Source of the DNA: a virus
IMG/VR virus record: IMGVR_UViG_3300017598_001205
Span: 1 to 50,302 of that record
Length of the DNA: 50,302 nucleotides
Direction: 5' to 3' (one strand)
Positions 9,317 through 17,101 of this stretch are shown here, piece by piece (the first letter of the stretch is position 1; each line of letters begins with the position of its first letter). The notes below the pieces were generated by a model that saw nothing but the letters and a program-made list of their open reading frames with translations, made no database searches and was not told the origin of the DNA. The translations under genes and the position numbers were made by a program.

Positions 9317-9841
9317 TTACTCCTCTTCTATTATGTCAGCATCCTCATCGTCGCGATTACCTACGAGAAGTTTTGATTTTTTGATTTCCTCCTCGTTCAC
9401 CAACTTACTGGATGCCCTCTCCATTATCTCCCTTTTCTTCTCCATGTCGAAAGACACTGCCATATCAACTATGGAAAAACCACTATACTTTTTAGGATCT
9501 ATACGATCCTTTCGTCTAGAAGCTAAATTCTCCTTTAATTTTTCCGTTTGCTTTCTCAGGCGCTCTATGGCAGTAGAAGCATCTATCTGCATAGTAGCAT
9601 CGCCCTTACTAGCTTTTAATAATCTTATCTCAAGAACTCTGTTCATAGCTATGGACATGATATCATCCATATCATTAGCAGTTAATTGAGATTCATCGAA
9701 GTCTTTTAAATAAATTCCTACTAATGCCTCATAAGTAGCCAACTCATCCGGATCGAATATATCAGATGCCGGTATAGTTTTTCTCAACAAATCTTTAAAT
9801 TTTGGTACTTTTTTTGGCCTGCCCCTCTTTCCCTTTACCAT
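9317..9841 (-). CDS. Probable terminase small subunit
   Basis: The 174-residue protein is encoded 1 nt upstream of the large terminase gene. It has a basic N terminus (KGKRGRPKKVPKFKD), a helical middle (YEALVGIYLKDFDESQL, then a coiled coil around ERLRKQTEKLKENL) and an acidic C terminus, an architecture common in small terminase subunits that bind DNA and the large subunit. The Shine-Dalgarno overlaps the TAG stop of the previous gene, which is in the same reading frame four codons upstream (see findings). Confidence 0.7.
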   Translation of the reverse strand: MVKGKRGRPKKVPKFKDLLRKTIPASDIFDPDELATYEALVGIYLKDFDESQLTANDMDDIMSIAMNRVLEIRLLKASKGDATMQIDASTAIERLRKQTEKLKENLASRRKDRIDPKKYSGFSIVDMAVSFDMEKKREIMERASSKLVNEEEIKKSKLLVGNRDDEDADIIEEE

Positions 9842-9850
9842 TCTAATCTC

Positions 9851-10291
9851 CTATATTAAAGAACATAATTCTTTAACCCTGTCCTTGCCAAAAAGTTCTG
9901 TAATTTCCTCCTTCAGCATTAATAAAAACTCGGGCGTAGCACTGTGCCCAAAAAGATGTTCTATGTCATTACCTAAACATAATTCTAATTGTTTCAAATA
10001 AGTAAGTCTTTTCGCAGTCATAACGTGTTCTGTTTCATCAATAAGATCTCTGTTATCATACACCCAACTGGCAGCTTCTTCCGACACATAGCTATATTCA
10101 TGTTCAATACTGGCCGCCAAAGAATCTCTTTTTTTAAAGTATTCTATTAAAGATTTAGATATCTTATCCTTAGTTTCTTGAGAATGGTGCGTACCTAATC
10201 TCCTAGTTCTTATTTTATCTTTAGTCTCTTTGCTTAATCTATGCCCAAAAGGTCTTCCTCTTCTTTTATTAATTTTAATCTCATCTCCCAT
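9851..10291 (-). CDS. NUMOD3-like DNA-binding protein upstream of terminase
   Basis: The 146-residue protein begins with a basic AT-hook-like KRRGRPFGH and then two copies of the NUMOD3-type motif (LSKETKDKIRTRRLG and SQETKDKISKSLIEYFKKR). NUMOD3 is a DNA-contact module usually found in homing endonucleases, but no GIY-YIG or HNH catalytic domain is present here. The remaining 90 residues are helical. The gene ends in TAG, then GAG ATT AGA and the ATG of the small terminase gene in the same frame. It may be a terminase accessory, or the N-terminal part of a readthrough form. Confidence 0.65.
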   Translation of the reverse strand: MGDEIKINKRRGRPFGHRLSKETKDKIRTRRLGTHHSQETKDKISKSLIEYFKKRDSLAASIEHEYSYVSEEAASWVYDNRDLIDETEHVMTAKRLTYLKQLELCLGNDIEHLFGHSATPEFLLMLKEEITELFGKDRVKELCSLI

Positions 10292-10295
10292 ATAT

Positions 10296-10781
10296 TTACC
10301 CTTCCAAAGCTATGTCATTAATTAAGCATTTTATAAGTCTATCCGATCCAAATAATTCCACAGCTACAACTAATTTATCCCCGTCAATTTCTACTACAGT
10401 ACAAGTCATGTCTTTAAATGGGGTACTTATTAACTTATAACTATGCCCTTTCTGTACTTCACTACTGGGGACTAAATCCTCATATTTCTTCTTAGACAAT
10501 ATTAAAACATCTTCCATTTCCTTCTGAGAACACTTGCCCAAACAGTCCTTTATCCAGGGATTAGCTTCTATTCTGGCGTGTAATAAGTTACTGTCCTCAT
10601 ATTTAACAAATATATAATTACTAAATAAAGGAACATCCCTAGTCTTTCTGCCCAACTTAGTTTCATATTCTTTAATTACTGTAGGGTAAAAATGCTCCTC
10701 AACTCCCTCTAAATTTTCCAAAAAATCTTTCACTCTTTTGTGTCTTTGTTGGACTATAGTCCATACATGCCATGTACCCAT
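10296..10781 (-). CDS. NusG-family transcription elongation factor
   Basis: The 161-residue protein has the complete NusG layout: an NGN domain (about 3-95; WHVWTIVQQRHKRVKDFLENL and PLFSNYIFVKYE match the RNA-polymerase-binding face) and a KOW domain (about 109-160; KGHSYKLISTPFKDMTCTVVEIDGDKL). Host NusG and RfaH bind polymerase and suppress pausing or termination. A phage copy probably retargets polymerase for late operons, or replaces host NusG so that Rho termination is reduced. It is encoded just upstream of the packaging genes. The start follows aaaggag. Confidence 0.85.
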   Translation of the reverse strand: MGTWHVWTIVQQRHKRVKDFLENLEGVEEHFYPTVIKEYETKLGRKTRDVPLFSNYIFVKYEDSNLLHARIEANPWIKDCLGKCSQKEMEDVLILSKKKYEDLVPSSEVQKGHSYKLISTPFKDMTCTVVEIDGDKLVVAVELFGSDRLIKCLINDIALEG

Positions 10782-10784
10782 AAT

Positions 10785-11057
10785 TCACTCCTTTATCCTT
10801 TCGACCTTAGTCGCTTTTTTACAATCAGGACAAGCGTACATAATAGTATTTATAGGAGCTGAAATTATTCTCCCACATTCAACACATTCGAACCATTCGT
10901 GTCTTTTCTCTTTGGGCGGTTTAGAAAACTCAAAAGGTAGCTTTTTATAGTCATCAGCTATCTTACTTTCTCTACGAATTTTTTCGTTATGTTTTTTTAT
11001 TCCACCTTCCGGAACCCATCTACGTGGAGTGGCTCCGGGACTTAGTTCCGAACCCAT
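10785..11057 (-). CDS. Small zinc-ribbon protein
   Basis: The 90-residue protein has a C-terminal zinc ribbon formed by ECVECGR and YACPDCK, two Cys-x2-Cys knuckles 17 residues apart, and a basic N-terminal half. It may bind nucleic acid or polymerase. It is encoded between the HD hydrolase and the NusG homologue with 2-3 nt spacing, which makes a transcription-related role possible but unproven. The stop is TGA. Confidence 0.7.
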   Translation of the reverse strand: MGSELSPGATPRRWVPEGGIKKHNEKIRRESKIADDYKKLPFEFSKPPKEKRHEWFECVECGRIISAPINTIMYACPDCKKATKVERIKE

Positions 11058-11059
11058 TT

Positions 11060-11632
11060 TTAATTACCCTTCCTTTTGTAATCTACACATATAAATTTCT
11101 TACTACTAACATAATCAGCAACGTATACACACAATTCTTCCGGTGTATATTCAGAAAGAGGTTTTCTAACTGACGAATGAGTCCATGGACCATAATGGTA
11201 GAAAATACCATAATAAATCTTTAGGGCCGATTCTCTGCTAAATTTATCTCTAAATTTTTCCTTATAAATCTCAGCCACTAGCTTGGCCATTATCTGAGGA
11301 TGGTCCTTTACTGTATGCTCAGAACTCTTTAACCCCCGTTTTGCCATGTCATGCAAAAGCGCTGCTGCGCATATCTCGTCTCTACTATGTTCACAGTCAA
11401 GACCACGACTCAGTTCATACGCCAAAGCAAACACCCTTTTAGTGTGAATAATAGTTCCATCCGAACTTAATTCATCAATGGGGTGATATTTACCAGTTGA
11501 ACTTGAAGGGCAATCTTCAAATACATAATCTGGTGATCTTTTAATACACTCCTCTGTAAATTCTCTAATCTTTGGATTAGATATAAGATTCAATTCATCC
11601 TCAAATGTAATCAATCTTTCCTTATAATTCAT
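11060..11632 (-). CDS. HD-domain phosphohydrolase
   Basis: The product has 190 residues from the ATG at 11632, preferred over an upstream ATG at 11653 because aaaggag lies 8 nt before it. The HD signature is visible: H63 in IIHTKRVFAL, H94-D95 in AALLHDMAK, H111 in VKDHPQIMA, and a distal Asp in YVADYVSSKK. HD proteins hydrolyse phosphomonoesters or nucleotides. With a dNMP kinase in the same operon, nucleotide metabolism is the likeliest role; (p)ppGpp or cyclic nucleotide turnover is an alternative. Confidence 0.8.
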   Translation of the reverse strand: MNYKERLITFEDELNLISNPKIREFTEECIKRSPDYVFEDCPSSSTGKYHPIDELSSDGTIIHTKRVFALAYELSRGLDCEHSRDEICAAALLHDMAKRGLKSSEHTVKDHPQIMAKLVAEIYKEKFRDKFSRESALKIYYGIFYHYGPWTHSSVRKPLSEYTPEELCVYVADYVSSKKFICVDYKRKGN

Positions 11633-11665
11633 CCGTAATGCTCCTTTCGACAAAAAATCCCAACA

Positions 11666-11899
11666 TTACCGTGCACGAATGTATGGGACGTCTGTACTCA
11701 AATTAACCCTATCTACAGTTATACTTGGACTCTGGGCGTTATGCCCTGGTTGAGGCTTATTTCTCCAATGACGATTAGGTTGGTTATTATATTGCACATC
11801 CATATTAGCAAACCGCAAACTATCGTCTCTGGAAAGTGTAGCTTCATACTTTATTCTAATCCAGTATGGTCTTTGAAATGCAGACTCGGGCAGTGCCAT
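11666..11899 (-). CDS. Hypothetical protein
   Basis: The 77-residue protein is rich in Arg, Asn and Pro (FANMDVQYNNQPNRHWRNKP) with no membrane segment or Cys motif. It has a good ribosome-binding site (aaaggagaga) and sits 1 nt from its upstream neighbour, so it is probably translated. No family is recognised. Confidence 0.55.
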   Translation of the reverse strand: MALPESAFQRPYWIRIKYEATLSRDDSLRFANMDVQYNNQPNRHWRNKPQPGHNAQSPSITVDRVNLSTDVPYIRAR

Positions 11900-11900
11900 A

Positions 11901-12170
11901 TTAGCTTCTCTCCTTTAGGGCCGCATACTCATCAGCACCCTCTTCTTTAGCTTTATCAATTTCTTCTTTGTTAGATTGCATCCAACTCATAATCCCCATT
12001 ACGAACTCAGGCACCCCATCGCCCTTCCATTCGTAAGAAATTCTCATATACTCATTGTCGCCTCTTTTGATTCCTACACTGGCATACTTGTAATCACCAC
12101 TTTTGACGATTTCTGACCCGACTATTTCCTCGGGCATAATATTAATATTCAATCCCTTATTCTTTGCCAT
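11901..12170 (-). CDS. Hypothetical protein
   Basis: The 89-residue acidic protein starts MAKNKGLNINIMPEEIVGSE and has a helical C-terminal half with Trp and Met residues. It overlaps the end of the dNMP kinase gene by 14 nt and has a ggagg site inside it, pointing to translational coupling. No function is recognised. Confidence 0.6.
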   Translation of the reverse strand: MAKNKGLNINIMPEEIVGSEIVKSGDYKYASVGIKRGDNEYMRISYEWKGDGVPEFVMGIMSWMQSNKEEIDKAKEEGADEYAALKERS

Positions 12171-12795
12171 CCTCTACAATCCTCCCTTTTTTTATCAAGT
12201 TCTCTAATCTAATAATCATGTCCGACGTGTCTTCAGCCGCACTAAATAAATCTTCTAAAGTACCACTGTTATTTATCTCTATGTCGAAATAACCCGCTGG
12301 CCTATCATCGAGAGCGGTTTCAGATTCGTGCTGCATTCCATGTATTTTATCCGCACTTTCTCTGACAACCTTAATCAAAACGCCTTGGTTATTTTTTACA
12401 AACTCACATTCATTTACATGCCTGACATCTGTAATTATCACATTTTCTAGACCAGTCTTTTTCAAATATCTGTCAAGAGTTTTAACCCAAAAATCATAAT
12501 CTATACGCCGATAAAAACTGCCTAACTCCTGCATTATTTCTCTGGGAGTCCAATAATGCCCGTGTGGAAATCCAGACTTACGAAATCTATTATCTGGTAT
12601 TTCTCGAATATTTTTTCCTCTTTCCCACAACTGGTCGTCCGATAATTCAAAATGCTCTTTACACATCATTTTAAGTTGTGTAGCAAAAGCTTCTTGTCTA
12701 AAATTTCTATCATGCCTTTCCTTTAAACATTCCATTAAATATTTTCCAAAAGTGTCTTTTCCAGATCTTGCCTTTCCATGTATACCTATAATCAT
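12157..12795 (-). CDS. Deoxynucleoside monophosphate kinase
   Basis: The 212-residue P-loop kinase carries GIHGKARSGKDTFGKYL (P-loop GKARSGKD, 7-14), LENVIITDVRHVNE as the Walker B/substrate region and the Arg-rich lid segment KVVRESADKIHGMQHESE. Length and motifs match T4 gp1-type dNMP kinases, which phosphorylate dNMPs, including phage-modified ones, to dNDPs for DNA synthesis. This implies an active nucleotide supply programme and raises the question of modified bases, but no modifying enzyme is visible here. The stop is TGA, overlapping the next start. Confidence 0.85.
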   Translation of the reverse strand: MIIGIHGKARSGKDTFGKYLMECLKERHDRNFRQEAFATQLKMMCKEHFELSDDQLWERGKNIREIPDNRFRKSGFPHGHYWTPREIMQELGSFYRRIDYDFWVKTLDRYLKKTGLENVIITDVRHVNECEFVKNNQGVLIKVVRESADKIHGMQHESETALDDRPAGYFDIEINNSGTLEDLFSAAEDTSDMIIRLENLIKKGRIVEDGKE

Positions 12796-13043
12796 ATCTT
12801 AAGTCTCCTTAAATCTTTAATAGCTTTGTGGACTTCCGTGTCCAACTTTTTAATTCCACTAACAACGCGTTTAGCCGATTCAGTAGCTTTGTCAGCTTCT
12901 TTGGCCAGCTCCTCATTCTTTCTGTCTATAGGAATTAATTTTACTATGTATTCTTCACAGGGAACTTCACATTCATATTTTGATTTATAGAATGTTTTTA
13001 TTTCCCCATCTTCATCAAACTCTATCCAATACTTAAAAAGCAT
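12792..13043 (-). CDS. Hypothetical coiled-coil protein
   Basis: The product has 83 residues from the ATG at 13043, which overlaps the previous stop as TAATG and follows agaggttt. A longer frame from 13064 lacks a site. The N-terminal third looks beta (MLFKYWIEFDEDGEIKTFY); the rest is one charged helix (KNEELAKEADKATESAKRV). It is translationally coupled to both neighbours. No function is recognised. Confidence 0.6.
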   Translation of the reverse strand: MLFKYWIEFDEDGEIKTFYKSKYECEVPCEEYIVKLIPIDRKNEELAKEADKATESAKRVVSGIKKLDTEVHKAIKDLRRLKI

Positions 13044-13495
13044 TAGGAAACCTCTATATTCCAATATGCATATTCTATTTCGGACTCAAGAGTTTTAATA
13101 TCTATTTTGATATTTTCTATCTCTTTAAACAATTCATCCATATCAATACACAAGATACCTATCCTGTTCTTTTCATAAGCGCCGGCCATCAAGTTTTCAA
13201 AAGTCTCCAACTTGGAATCCATCGCATTTCGAACAGCTGTTGCATCTAATAAACTTAATTTAGTGTCGTTGACCTTAATTGAGGCTTTCGCCTTTGCCCT
13301 CGCTATAGTAACGGAAAACTGTTGGTACTTCTTATACAATTCTTTTAATTCTTCCAATCTACCTTCAATTAAGGTTTTATTTATTTTAAATTCCGTTTTA
13401 TCTTGAACAACCATGAGAGAGTATAAATACTCCTCAAGACTGTCTATAGACTCTTTTATGTAATCCTTTTCCCTAATTGCCTCTGCCAAAAGCAT
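13043..13495 (-). CDS. DIP1984-family helical protein
   Basis: The 150-residue protein is an antiparallel helical type. Its opening MLLAEAIREKDYIKESIDSL, the internal KVNDTKLSLLDATAVRNAMD and overall length resemble DIP1984 (septicolysin-like) proteins, found in bacteria and mobile elements without a settled function. It lies directly after the cold-shock gene and overlaps the next start by one base. Family assignment is from memory of the motif pattern. Confidence 0.65.
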   Translation of the reverse strand: MLLAEAIREKDYIKESIDSLEEYLYSLMVVQDKTEFKINKTLIEGRLEELKELYKKYQQFSVTIARAKAKASIKVNDTKLSLLDATAVRNAMDSKLETFENLMAGAYEKNRIGILCIDMDELFKEIENIKIDIKTLESEIEYAYWNIEVS

Positions 13496-13507
13496 GAATA
13501 ATCTCCT

Positions 13508-13726
13508 TTACTCGGGAATTACTTCTTGCGCCTGTATACCTTTGTCAGTTTCGATCAATGCAAAGGTAACATCTTGCCCAGCTCGAAGAGTTTTATAACC
13601 TTCCATCTGGATGTATGAGTAGTGAACAAAATATTCATTAGCTTCATCTCCATCTTTCAGTACAAACCCATAACCACGCTCAGCATTAAACCACTTCACA
13701 GTTCCACTCACTCTTTCATCTGACAT
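13508..13726 (-). CDS. csp: Cold-shock-domain protein
   Basis: The 72-residue protein has the canonical CspA layout: the RNP1-like GTVKWFNAERGYGFVLKDG and RNP2-like EYFVHYSYIQ, then LRAGQDVTFALIETDKGIQA. It binds single-stranded nucleic acid, melts RNA structure and can act as an antiterminator. The start is the ATG at 13726, after ggaggagg; an upstream in-frame TTG overlaps that site. It is the first gene after a phage promoter copy. Confidence 0.92.
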   Translation of the reverse strand: MSDERVSGTVKWFNAERGYGFVLKDGDEANEYFVHYSYIQMEGYKTLRAGQDVTFALIETDKGIQAQEVIPE

Positions 13727-13779
13727 AATACTAAAACCTCCTCCCAATTAAATTACTGAGGCCCATAGGGCACTCATCT

Positions 13780-13811
13780 ATATTATAGAATATTTTACTA
13801 AATTTGCTAGA
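13780..13811 (-). promoter_or_regulatory. Phage promoter copy A
   Basis: Minus-strand site tctagcaaa-N10-tattctataatat. The -10 is TATAAT (13787-13782) and the -35-like element CTAGCA (13810-13805), with 17 nt between them. It is nearly identical to three other intergenic sites in the window. It faces the cold-shock gene and the nucleotide/packaging genes beyond it. Confidence 0.8.
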
Positions 13812-13817
13812 TAACTA

Positions 13818-14813
13818 TTATAAAACGGCGGCCATTAAACACCCATGGGCTACACAAGTCATAGGGTCTTTAGCTCGACGAATTCCTTTTATTTGAAAAG
13901 GAAATTGCTTCTTGGCAACTTCACTTATAAATTTTTCAACAAAATTATCAGCTAAAGTCAGTCCGCCAGAAACTACAATGGGAATCGGTTCTCTAAATGC
14001 TGGAAGTTTAGACCTCTCCAATTCGTAAGCAATGTTATCCAAAGCATAATTCATTAAAACATCATAATAAACTACTAAAGCTTCTTGAATTTTGCCCTCA
14101 GGCTTCAATAAATCTACTACAGCTTCTTCTTTTTCAATCTGAACTAGAGAAGCGTTTAAATCCAAAGCCTTGCCAACAGAGCTATCTATCCAGTCGCCGC
14201 CTTTAGTTAATGAAAATTGAACTATAGGGTCGCCTTCATAACAAACTACAGAATTGACCATTCCTGCCCCAAAAGAGAGGCACATACCGGTCAAATTATC
14301 ATCCAGCAACTCCGAAAAAGCAATTGCAAACCCCTCATTCAAAGGTTCTGGAGTAAACCCCATCTCTCTTAAATATGTTTTCATCATTTCAGCGTGGTAA
14401 AAAATATCAAAATCACCGTCAATAGGTTCGGCAGGAATAGAAAAAATAAGTTTATCATTTTCTAAACCTTGTCCTATTAAACTTTGAATAATAAGTTTAA
14501 TCATAGGTAAAGACGCCTTTTCTCTAGGAGATAATACCCCTCTTCTCATAGGACGCCTAGCTTCCAAATTTCTCTCGTTAGCCATATGTAAAGCATCTTC
14601 TCCAACTACAATAAAATCGTTGCCGTCTATAATAAAATTAGCTTTACGACCCTCTAAAGACATCTTAATACTCTTACGATTAACTTCTGACTTGGGGCTT
14701 ATCCTGAAAAAAGCGTCACGTTGTTTTTTGTAAACCGGTTTTCCTTCTTCGTTCATCATAGCCGAAACTAACATGTTAGTTCCTATATCTAGTCCTACTC
14801 CTTTAATACTCAT
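13818..14813 (-). CDS. Actin/HSP70-fold ATPase
   Basis: The 331-residue protein shows the five actin-superfamily motifs in order: phosphate-1 GVGLDIGTNMLVSA (5-18), connect-1 PLNEGFAIA (157-165), phosphate-2 CLSFGAGMVNSVV (178-190), adenosine IPIVVSGGLTLADNF (277-291) and connect-2 CVAHGCLMAA (320-329). Length fits MreB/ParM/Alp-type filament proteins rather than DnaK, since no substrate-binding domain is present. It may form filaments that position phage DNA, or act as a chaperone-like ATPase. It is third in an operon with ClpP and a coiled-coil protein. The start follows aaggaggg. Confidence 0.85.
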   Translation of the reverse strand: MSIKGVGLDIGTNMLVSAMMNEEGKPVYKKQRDAFFRISPKSEVNRKSIKMSLEGRKANFIIDGNDFIVVGEDALHMANERNLEARRPMRRGVLSPREKASLPMIKLIIQSLIGQGLENDKLIFSIPAEPIDGDFDIFYHAEMMKTYLREMGFTPEPLNEGFAIAFSELLDDNLTGMCLSFGAGMVNSVVCYEGDPIVQFSLTKGGDWIDSSVGKALDLNASLVQIEKEEAVVDLLKPEGKIQEALVVYYDVLMNYALDNIAYELERSKLPAFREPIPIVVSGGLTLADNFVEKFISEVAKKQFPFQIKGIRRAKDPMTCVAHGCLMAAVL

Positions 14814-14826
14814 AATAATTCCCTCC

Positions 14827-15588
14827 TTATAATTTCAATAAATTCCGCAGTTTAACTAAGTCGCCATCCATATCCCTACCTGACGATTCATTCACTGATT
14901 TTTCTTCCTTTATGTTTATGTGGGAATCTAACTTAGGTTCTTCTTTCTTTTCTATAGGATCTATAAAAATTTTATCTTCAAGTTCTGGACGATTCTTACC
15001 AACAAGGGATTGTATAGACCCATCAGATATACGTTCATATATTTTATCCATTTTTACTTGTAAATTAGTATATATATCTTCCTTAGTTTTTAATAATTCT
15101 TCCTTCGCCGATAGTTCTGATGTAAGTTTAATAATTTCTAAATCTTTTTCTGTAAGCTTTTGCCTAGCTGTTTCAGAAATATCTGGAGTTTCAACTAATT
15201 GAGTTTTTAATCTGTTAATATCAGCGTGTGCATTAATTAATTTTTCTTCAGCACTTTTAGCTTTTTTTCTGACTTCTTTAAGCTGATCATTTAAATTTCT
15301 CAAACCACTTTCATATCTTTCTTTTTCGGACTCTCTAGTAAATTCAACAGCAGCTTCTATCCTGGCTTTGACTTCACCCAAAGGTAAATATTGAGACAGG
15401 TCTACTTCTGGTTCTTTGGGCTTTTCAGTTCCGGGGCCTACCATAGTGGGATGTAACCCGCTTTCTGCTTCCACTGTACGCTTAGCTCTCTGCTCTTGTA
15501 CCAAACGCTGTCGCAATTGAATGTCACGAGGGCCGCCACGACTAAGGATTCGTCCAGGTTTCTCTTTATTATATTTGATTCTTGTCAT
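14827..15588 (-). CDS. Coiled-coil protein, possible partner of the actin-like ATPase
   Basis: The 253-residue protein has a basic, disordered N terminus (about 1-60), a long coiled coil (about 70-185; for example SEKERYESGLRNLNDQLKEV) and a charged tail. No enzymatic domain is seen. It lies between clpP (1 nt gap) and the actin-fold gene (13 nt gap). ParM-type systems have an adaptor linking filament to cargo, so an adaptor role is possible. A structural-scaffold or ClpP-substrate role is an alternative. Confidence 0.7.
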   Translation of the reverse strand: MTRIKYNKEKPGRILSRGGPRDIQLRQRLVQEQRAKRTVEAESGLHPTMVGPGTEKPKEPEVDLSQYLPLGEVKARIEAAVEFTRESEKERYESGLRNLNDQLKEVRKKAKSAEEKLINAHADINRLKTQLVETPDISETARQKLTEKDLEIIKLTSELSAKEELLKTKEDIYTNLQVKMDKIYERISDGSIQSLVGKNRPELEDKIFIDPIEKKEEPKLDSHINIKEEKSVNESSGRDMDGDLVKLRNLLKL

Positions 15589-15589
15589 A

Positions 15590-16171
15590 TTAATTTCTCA
15601 TATCTAGAACTTCATCAATAATTCCATATTTTTTAGCTTCTTCTGCACTCATATAACAATCTCTATCTAAATCCTGTCTAATTCTTTTGACCGATTTTTT
15701 AGTAATTCTAGCCAGCTCCTCTATCATTTTCTCGTTCAAAAACTCGGCTTCTTGCACCCTTATTTTCATATCCTCTATATGACCACTAGCTCCGCCGGAA
15801 ACTTGGTGCAGCATGATTCTGGCATTCTTTAATGCACGCCTTTTTCCCTTAGCTCCAGACGCTAAAATACATGCAGCTGCGCTGGCAGCCTGACCAACAC
15901 AAATAGTGCTCACATCAGGTTTCACGTAATTCATAGTATCAAAAATAGCCATTTCAGCAGACACGTATCCACCTGGACTATTTATATACATTATAATGTC
16001 CTTATCTGGATTGTCTGCTTCTAAAAATAGTAATTGAGCCACTACTGAGTTAGCTAAATCCTCCGTAAAAGTTTTGCCTATAAATATTATCCTATCCTTT
16101 AAAAGCCTTGAATATAAATCATATACTTTTTCCTTATTTCCTACTCCTTCAATCACATAAGGCACACTCAT
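15590..16171 (-). CDS. clpP: ClpP-family serine protease
   Basis: The product has 193 residues from the ATG at 16171 (after tggagga). The catalytic triad is intact: S97 in VGQAASAAA, H122 in RIMLHQVSGG and D171 in LDRDCYMSAEEA. The handle and oligomerisation motifs YINSPGGYV and KKYGIIDEVL are present. ClpP forms a tetradecameric barrel that needs a Clp ATPase. No ClpX or ClpA is in the window, so it must use a host unfoldase or one encoded elsewhere, or act on small substrates. It could process virion proteins or remodel the host proteome. Confidence 0.93.
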   Translation of the reverse strand: MSVPYVIEGVGNKEKVYDLYSRLLKDRIIFIGKTFTEDLANSVVAQLLFLEADNPDKDIIMYINSPGGYVSAEMAIFDTMNYVKPDVSTICVGQAASAAACILASGAKGKRRALKNARIMLHQVSGGASGHIEDMKIRVQEAEFLNEKMIEELARITKKSVKRIRQDLDRDCYMSAEEAKKYGIIDEVLDMRN

Positions 16172-16207
16172 AAATAATTCCTCCATAATTCTAAAGATTT
16201 ACTATCT

Positions 16208-16239
16208 ATATTATAGAATATTTTTATAATTTTGCTAGA
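16208..16239 (-). promoter_or_regulatory. Phage promoter copy B
   Basis: Minus-strand site tctagcaaa-N10-tattctataatat. The -10 TATAAT is at 16215-16210 and CTAGCA at 16238-16233, with a 17-nt spacer. It lies between the last lectin-like gene and clpP and drives the clpP, coiled-coil and actin-like genes. Confidence 0.8.
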
Positions 16240-16241
16240 TA

Positions 16242-17087
16242 TTAGGGCGAAGGCCATTCAGTTAAATTCACAGAATCTCCGGTATCTATAGCTGTTACTT
16301 TTCCATAAGATAATGTTTCGCCAGTTCCAGTAATGGTTGCGAAAAGGTGCATATCTGCACTACCAGTTCCAGAAACTACTGGTGTACCATAGTCCACATC
16401 CACAGATGTTACGGATGGATCAAATGCTGGAAGGGTATCACCATGCCAAGATTTTACTTCTACCTTTACATTACCAGTATAACCACCCGTCCAATCATGG
16501 TCAATGTTATTACTCCAACCGGGGCTCCATCTGAGTGAATACCAATGATCCCCATCCCTACGTAACGCTATGCCAGCAGAATTCCAAGCGGCTCCCATAA
16601 ATATATTACCCATATCAGTTTCTACACCATCTACTACTTTAATGGTGTGGATATATCGACCTTGACGCACGTAAATACGTCCTCCGTTTTGCCTCTCTAG
16701 ATCTAATATACTTATTTGGAGATACCAATTACTAGAATTATTTTGACCAGTTAGATCAATAAGCATTTCCATTCTGACATTTCCACTAAGTACATACCTA
16801 CTTCTCATCTCATGTCTAATTGTCCCACTAATAGCCACATGATCTAAATATAAATTATTACTTTGTATCTCAGGGCTTCCTTGTAAAATTTGCCATCTAT
16901 CTGCATCTGGTGGGGCTCCATTTGTACCACTAAAAGTATCGTCTAAAGTAGCTATGTAAGGTTGTGGATGGCGCATAACTATAGAATAAGACCCACTAAT
17001 ATCTCTATACCCTAAGTATTCATGCTCGGTAAAAACACTAACCCTAGCATTTTGATTTGTTGTTCCTGATATTTTAACATTACCCAT
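16242..17087 (-). CDS. Lectin-like receptor-binding/appendage protein
   Basis: The 281-residue protein starts with a small beta domain (1-45, ISGTTNQNARVSVFTEHEYL) and continues with a concanavalin/LamG-like jelly roll (about 46-215) beginning LDDTFSGTNGAPPDADRW and containing IDLTGQNNSSNWYLQISI. A further beta segment (220-281) ends at a Pro. It is a clear paralogue of the next gene along its whole length. It probably binds sugars on the host surface. Confidence 0.75.
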   Translation of the reverse strand: MGNVKISGTTNQNARVSVFTEHEYLGYRDISGSYSIVMRHPQPYIATLDDTFSGTNGAPPDADRWQILQGSPEIQSNNLYLDHVAISGTIRHEMRSRYVLSGNVRMEMLIDLTGQNNSSNWYLQISILDLERQNGGRIYVRQGRYIHTIKVVDGVETDMGNIFMGAAWNSAGIALRRDGDHWYSLRWSPGWSNNIDHDWTGGYTGNVKVEVKSWHGDTLPAFDPSVTSVDVDYGTPVVSGTGSADMHLFATITGTGETLSYGKVTAIDTGDSVNLTEWPSP

Positions 17088-17101
17088 AGTTTCCCTCTAT
17101 T

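Noticed and set aside
9851-10291. Calling the NUMOD3-type protein a homing endonuclease
   Set aside because: It has NUMOD3-like motifs only; no GIY-YIG, HNH or other catalytic core is visible.
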